From NCBI GenBank assembly GCA_051748565.1, contig JBNJHN010000011.1:1-46014 (forward strand): a stretch of DNA of 46,014 nt, in the 5' to 3' direction. This document shows, piece after piece, positions 42,251-46,014 of this stretch. Source of the stretch: SKPH01 sp051748565 (GTDB lineage: Bacteria > Bacillota > Dethiobacteria > DTU022). Position 1 is the first letter of the stretch. Each line of letters begins with the position of its first letter. Position numbers and translations under genes: made by a program. Below the pieces are notes generated by a model that worked only from the letters and a program-made list of their open reading frames with translations, was not told where the DNA came from and searched no databases.

Positions 42251-43016
42251 AATAGAGGACTATTGCGGCCCCGGCGGCTGCAAAAATTATGAAGGTAAGG
42301 CTTAACTGAGCGGGCATCAGGATGCGGGTTGAGCCGAGGATCATCCCCGCCAGGAGGAAGGATATCGCTGTCTGGTAACGCCGGTAGAGCGCTGAAAGCA
42401 ACCGGGCCAATCCGAAGATACCGACGACAAAACCGGAAGCTAAGAATCCCAGTTTCAGCCACTGCCAGTTACTGACGGCATGGATTACATCATCGTACAG
42501 GTTCATAATAATCAGGATCGAACTGCCGGATACCCCCGGCAGCAGCATGGTGGCACTGGCCAGGGTTCCACCGAGAAAGAAGTGCAGGAAACCGCCTGGC
42601 GGCAGGATCGTGAAGGTCCTGGTCGGCTCACAGATTATGTACCAGGTTGTGACAAAGCCTGCAATACCCAGGGCGATTGGCCAGATGAATATGCTTAAAT
42701 TTTTAATATTGAAAGGTTGCTCAGTTTTCTGGCGGAGGTTTATTACAGCAGGGATCGAAGCGAGCAGCAAGCCCATCAGGAAAGCCATAATTGCAGCATT
42801 GTAGTGCTCTAGCAGATAGCTGATTATATAGACTCCGGCAAGAGCTCCACCGATCACCCCGCCAAGCAAAGGCAGGTATGGTTTTATCCGCAGTACGGAG
42901 ATATCTTCAATAAAACTGCGGTAAAAACCGAGAATGAGGATAACAGTGCCGGCACTCAGGCCGGGAAGGATTAAAGCTACCCCGATTGAGGCTCCCTGCA
43001 GCAATTTAAGGATCAC
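42231..43016 (-). CDS. popT: DUF368 / PopT-type undecaprenyl-phosphate translocase
   Basis: 261 residues, GTG start with AAAGGAG upstream on the minus strand. It has about eight hydrophobic segments and the DUF368 signatures LLQGASIGVALILPGLSAGT near the N-terminus and GTLASATMLLPGVSGSSIL in the second half, two related halves of an inverted-repeat fold. DUF368 proteins have been shown to return undecaprenyl phosphate across the membrane (PopT), an alternative to the DedA-family UptA. A role in recycling the lipid carrier used by the neighbouring sugar transferase and LCP genes is likely; the specific link is inference from position. Confidence 0.9.
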   Translation of the reverse strand: MILKLLQGASIGVALILPGLSAGTVILILGFYRSFIEDISVLRIKPYLPLLGGVIGGALAGVYIISYLLEHYNAAIMAFLMGLLLASIPAVINLRQKTEQPFNIKNLSIFIWPIALGIAGFVTTWYIICEPTRTFTILPPGGFLHFFLGGTLASATMLLPGVSGSSILIIMNLYDDVIHAVSNWQWLKLGFLASGFVVGIFGLARLLSALYRRYQTAISFLLAGMILGSTRILMPAQLSLTFIIFAAAGAAIVLYFTRKKI

Positions 43017-43171
43017 GATTTCTCCTTTGTTCAGTTGATATAGCTTAAACGGACTGTGCTATCTTCGCCATCAGCTCATTTTATCCCTTTCAGTGGTAAA
43101 TTTTTTATATGTGATATTTTTTTATCTGCTCTTATCAACCATAAACCCTTTATTAATGATCGAAAAGTGAT

Positions 43172-43735
43172 ATGATAAGTATAAGGGTGATTTTACCGGT
43201 AATGAATCAATACAAGGCAGTTCACTACGACAGTGAAATTAAGGAGATCGGGGTTGTTTCAGATACACACATCCCCACCCGTGGGCATTCTCTACCGCCG
43301 CAGATTTTCAAAATTTTTGAGGGAGTGCAGCTAATCCTCCATGCCGGAGACCTTGTTGATGAAAGGGTTGTCGATGAACTGCAGACCCTGGCTCCGGTAG
43401 AGGCGGTAGCAGGCAACATGGACCCGATTCAGCTTAAAAACCGTTTAGGCCGTTTCAAACTGATCAAGATCGGGGTAATCAGTATCGGCATGCTGCACGG
43501 AGATCTGTTGGGGCGCAGGATTAATTTTGATCAAGTTAAAGATATTTTTCACCCGGATCTGCCTAAGGCCATTGTATTCGGACATTTACATGAACCGGTT
43601 AACAAAGAAGTGGAAGGTCTTTTATATTTTAACCCCGGCTCATTAATTGACCCGCGCCGTACCCCCCGGCCTTCGTGTGGGCGTCTTCTGATTAACGGAT
43701 CTGAAATCAGTGGTACAATAATCTATATCGATTGA
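43172..43735 (+). CDS. YfcE/MJ0936-type metallophosphoesterase
   Basis: 187 residues from ATG 43172; ATG 43202 is an alternative start as neither has a clear ribosome binding site. Metal-binding motifs in order: GVVSDTH, LHAGDL, VAGNMD, MLHGD and VFGHLHEP, the calcineurin-like set, in the length of YfcE-family phosphodiesterases. Cytosolic two-metal phosphodiesterase, biological substrate unknown. Confidence 0.9.
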   Translation: MISIRVILPVMNQYKAVHYDSEIKEIGVVSDTHIPTRGHSLPPQIFKIFEGVQLILHAGDLVDERVVDELQTLAPVEAVAGNMDPIQLKNRLGRFKLIKIGVISIGMLHGDLLGRRINFDQVKDIFHPDLPKAIVFGHLHEPVNKEVEGLLYFNPGSLIDPRRTPRPSCGRLLINGSEISGTIIYID

Positions 43736-43751
43736 ATGAGGAGGTGGAATT

Positions 43752-43934
43752 ATGGAACCGGCTAAAGAAAATGAGCTGAAAGAAAGAATTTTATTTGAAG
43801 CAGAAGGTTTGAAATTACCATGTAAAAAAGCATTTACCATTGCCTCGGAAGTAGGCTGCCCCATAGCCGATGTTGGCAAAAAGTGCAATGAAACCGGGAT
43901 TAAGGTTGTAGGCTGCCAGTTGGGCTGCTTTTAA
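43752..43934 (+). CDS. Small conserved Cys-rich protein
   Basis: 60 residues, ATG with GAGGAGGT. Pattern: LPCKKAF then IASEVGCPIADVGKKCNETGIKVVGCQLGCF at the C-terminus (given here in part). Four or five cysteines and a short helix-turn-helix-like centre suggest redox or metal binding or a small DNA-binding fold. I recall similar short proteins in Clostridia but do not know a function. It follows the phosphoesterase by 16 bases and is followed by a terminator. Confidence 0.8.
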   Translation: MEPAKENELKERILFEAEGLKLPCKKAFTIASEVGCPIADVGKKCNETGIKVVGCQLGCF

Positions 43935-44018
43935 CCAGTTTTGAACGTAAAGGAATGATATTCGAAGAAAATAGTAGATATTATGAGTATGAGGTTAATA
44001 ATCTTCTATAAATATGAT

Positions 44019-44050
44019 GGCAGGCTCTAAATAGCCTGCCGTTCTATTTG
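44019..44050 (+). terminator. Terminator before groES
   Basis: GGCAGGCT (44019-44026), CTAAAT loop, AGCCTGCC (44033-44040), then GTTCTATTTG. Ends the phosphoesterase/small protein unit. Confidence 0.7.
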
Positions 44051-44064
44051 CCCGACTAACACCT

Positions 44065-44091
44065 TTGCAGTATTATTAGATACAGTATCAT
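44065..44091 (+). promoter_or_regulatory. Probable groESL promoter
   Basis: TTGCAG (44065-44070) and TATCAT (44086-44091) with a 15-base spacer, just before the CIRCE element. The -35 is an imperfect match and spacing is short. Confidence 0.5.
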
Positions 44092-44117
44092 TAGCACTCA
44101 CTCGTTGAGAGTGCTGC
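44091..44117 (+). promoter_or_regulatory. CIRCE operator (HrcA-binding) upstream of groES
   Basis: TTAGCACTC (44091-44099), 9-base spacer, GAGTGCTGC (44109-44117). Seven of nine right-half positions match the consensus GAGTGCTAA; the left half is perfect. It overlaps the start of transcription, so HrcA repression with release on heat shock is expected. hrcA itself is not in the window. Confidence 0.93.
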
Positions 44118-44152
44118 TAAGAAGACAAAAATCATTAAAGGAGGCAGGTTGA

Positions 44153-44437
44153 ATGAACCTCAAACCATTATCAGACAGGGTTATTGTCAAGGTATTGGAG
44201 GCTGACGAGAAGACAGCCAGCGGTATTGTTATCCCGGACAAGGCTAAAGAAAAGCCGCAGGAAGGGAAAGTAATGGCTGTAGGCACAGGAAAAGTCCTTG
44301 ATAACGGCACTAAGACCGAAATGGAAGTCAAGGTAGGGGATAAAATTATTTTTTCCCGCTATGCCGGAACCGAAGTTAAGGTAGACGGCGAAGAGTATTT
44401 GATTTTAAGGCAAGACGATATTTTGGCTCTCGTATAA
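44153..44437 (+). CDS. groES: Co-chaperonin GroES
   Basis: 94 residues, typical. MNLKPLSDRVIVKVLEADEK, the mobile-loop segment KTASGIVIPDKAKEKPQEGKV (cited in part) and the DDILALV tail. AAAGGAGG before the ATG. Caps the GroEL ring during ATP-driven folding. In operon with groEL, 30 bases downstream; controlled by the CIRCE operator. Confidence 0.98.
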   Translation: MNLKPLSDRVIVKVLEADEKTASGIVIPDKAKEKPQEGKVMAVGTGKVLDNGTKTEMEVKVGDKIIFSRYAGTEVKVDGEEYLILRQDDILALV

Positions 44438-44467
44438 TTTATATCAGTAAGAAGGAGGTTAATAAGA

Positions 44468-46014
44468 ATGGCTAAACAGATTATTTATGATGAAGAAGCC
44501 CGTCGTGCGCTGGAAAGAGGAGTTAACCAGCTGGCGAAAACAGTAACAGTAACACTAGGACCTAAAGGACGCAATGTTGTTTTAGACAAGAGGTTCGGTT
44601 CCCCCCAGATTACCAACGATGGTGTAACCATTGCCCGCGAAATTGAATTAGAAGATCCCTTTGAAAACATGGGTGCACAGCTGGTTAAAGAGGTGGCTAC
44701 CAAGACCAACGATATCGCTGGTGACGGGACTACCACGGCAACACTGCTGGCCCAGGGAATTATTCGCGATGGCCTGAAAAACGTAGCTGCAGGCGCTAAC
44801 CCGATGATCATGAAGCGCGGAATCGAAAAAGCTGTCGAAGTAGCGCTGCAAGAGCTGGAAAACATGAGCAAGCCTGTAGAAACAAAGGAAGACATTTCCC
44901 AGGTGGCCGCGATTTCGGCCGACGATGAAACTATCGGTGAGTTGGTTGCCGAAGCGATGGAGAAAGTCGGTAAAGACGGTGTTATCACGGTTGAGGAATC
45001 TAAAGGTTTTACCACCGACCTGAAAGTAGTCGAAGGTATGCAGTTTGACCGCGGCTATATTTCCCCTTACATGGTAACTGACACTGAAAAGATGGAAGCA
45101 GTTTTAGAGGAGCCCTTTATTCTTCTAACTGATCGCAAAGTGAGCAATATCCACGACCTGCTGCCGCTGCTGGAAAAAATTGTCCAAAAGGGCAAGCAGC
45201 TCCTGTTAATCGGCGAAGATGTCGAAGGTGAAGCGCTGGCTACGCTGGTAGTGAACAAACTGCGTGGGACTTTCACCTGCGTTGCTGTTAAAGCACCCGG
45301 TTTTGGCGATCGCCGCAAAGCGATGCTTGAAGATATCGCTGTTTTGACCGGCGGTGAAGTTATATCGGAAGACCTTGGCATTGAAATGAAAAATGTTGAA
45401 ATTGAAATGCTCGGTCGTGCCCGCCAGGTGCGGATTAGCAAAGATGAGACCGTCATTGTGGACGGAGCCGGCGAAACCGCTGCGATCAAAAGCCGGATTG
45501 GCCAGCTTCGGGCCCAGATTGAAGACAGCACCTCCGATTTTGACCGCGAAAAACTGCAGGAACGCCTGGCCAAACTGGCCGGCGGTGTTGCCGTAATCGA
45601 AGTCGGGGCTGCAACCGAGACCGAAATGAAAGAGAAAAAGCTGCGCATCGAGGATGCCCTTTCGGCAACCCGCGCTGCTGTTGAAGAAGGCATTGTACCC
45701 GGCGGTGGAATTGCCTACTTGAACGTTACCGAAGCTTTCGGAAAGCTTGAAGAAGAGATGGACGGAGATGAAGCAACCGGTATGTTGATTGTCAAGCGGG
45801 CCCTGGAAGATCCGGTCCGGGTCATTGCCGATAACGCCGGTGCGGAAGGTTCCGTCGTTGTCGAGAAAATCAAGGCTATGGAAAAAGGCACTGGCTTCAA
45901 CGCAATGACCGGCAAATTTGAAAACATGCTGGCTGCCGGTATTGTTGACCCGACGAAAGTTGCCCGTTCCGCAATCCAGAATGCGGCCAGTATTTCTGCC
46001 CTGTTCCTGACCAC
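44468..46014 (+). CDS. groEL: Chaperonin GroEL, cut by the right window edge
   Basis: ATG 44468 with AAGAAGGAGG upstream; 515 codons are present and the frame is still open at the edge, so about 25 C-terminal residues including the GGM-type tail are missing. Motifs: VTLGPKGRNVVLDK, the ATP-binding DGTTTATLLAQ, GIVPGGGIAYLN and the apical-domain region VVEGMQFDRGYISPYMV. The protein folds client proteins with GroES. No anomaly other than the edge. Confidence 0.98.
   Translation, partial: MAKQIIYDEEARRALERGVNQLAKTVTVTLGPKGRNVVLDKRFGSPQITNDGVTIAREIELEDPFENMGAQLVKEVATKTNDIAGDGTTTATLLAQGIIRDGLKNVAAGANPMIMKRGIEKAVEVALQELENMSKPVETKEDISQVAAISADDETIGELVAEAMEKVGKDGVITVEESKGFTTDLKVVEGMQFDRGYISPYMVTDTEKMEAVLEEPFILLTDRKVSNIHDLLPLLEKIVQKGKQLLLIGEDVEGEALATLVVNKLRGTFTCVAVKAPGFGDRRKAMLEDIAVLTGGEVISEDLGIEMKNVEIEMLGRARQVRISKDETVIVDGAGETAAIKSRIGQLRAQIEDSTSDFDREKLQERLAKLAGGVAVIEVGAATETEMKEKKLRIEDALSATRAAVEEGIVPGGGIAYLNVTEAFGKLEEEMDGDEATGMLIVKRALEDPVRVIADNAGAEGSVVVEKIKAMEKGTGFNAMTGKFENMLAAGIVDPTKVARSAIQNAASISALFLT

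Noticed and set aside
1..46014. CRISPR arrays, transposases, phage genes, tRNA or rRNA
   Set aside because: None seen on either strand; no regularly spaced repeats, terminal inverted repeats with transposase frames, or cloverleaf-like segments were found by eye.

Overview
This window looks like a chromosome segment of an anaerobic Gram-positive bacterium, probably a Clostridia-type member of the Bacillota. The evidence is strong purine-rich ribosome binding sites, frequent TTG and GTG starts, two LytR-CpsA-Psr proteins and a DUF368 lipid carrier translocase, a CIRCE operator before groESL, and oxygen-sensitive enzymes (ferredoxin-linked IorAB, [4Fe-4S] ene-reductase family). The taxonomic placement is inference. 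No rRNA, tRNA, insertion sequence, phage gene or CRISPR array was seen.

Region 1 (1-24.3 kb) is a long single-strand catabolic block. It opens with the 3' end of a PaaK-type acyl-CoA ligase and a GAF/PucR-type regulator. Then come a complete TRAP transporter (DctP, DctQ, DctM), a family III CoA-transferase, an acyl-CoA dehydrogenase, a two-subunit B12-dependent acyl-CoA mutase, a HyuA/HyuB ATP-dependent hydrolase or carboxylase pair, and a three-subunit molybdenum hydroxylase of the xanthine dehydrogenase family. A second acyl-CoA dehydrogenase, a 3-hydroxyacyl-CoA dehydrogenase/enoyl-CoA hydratase fusion, a 2,4-dienoyl-CoA-reductase-like ene-reductase, a small Cys-containing protein and a ferredoxin follow, and a strong terminator closes the block. 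Read together it imports an organic acid, attaches CoA, rearranges its carbon skeleton, hydroxylates or carboxylates/hydrolyses it and finishes by beta-oxidation. The substrate cannot be read from the sequence. The combination of enzymes matches no pathway I can name, and three enzymes have substitutions at expected catalytic positions.

Region 2 (24.3-32 kb) holds a minus-strand MFS transporter, minus-strand iorAB (arylpyruvate:ferredoxin oxidoreductase), a 470-base AT-rich divergent region, a TrpB2-type tryptophan synthase beta chain and serA. This looks like aromatic amino acid/arylpyruvate and serine metabolism.

Region 3 (31.9-35.9 kb) holds a hotdog thioesterase overlapping meaB (the G-protein chaperone of B12 mutases), a convergent acyl-CoA carboxyltransferase subunit, and, from back-to-back promoters, an enoyl-CoA hydratase-family gene. 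It is probably the methylmalonyl-CoA accessory set for the mutase of region 1.

Region 4 (36-43 kb) is a cell-envelope polymer cluster: polyprenyl-phosphate sugar transferase, FAD-dependent UGM/protoporphyrinogen-oxidase-like protein, two LCP proteins (one with a C-terminal PASTA domain), a nucleotide-sugar epimerase and a convergent DUF368/PopT-type undecaprenyl-phosphate translocase.

Region 5 (43.1-46 kb) has a YfcE-type phosphodiesterase, a small Cys-rich protein, a terminator, a CIRCE operator, groES, and groEL cut by the right edge.
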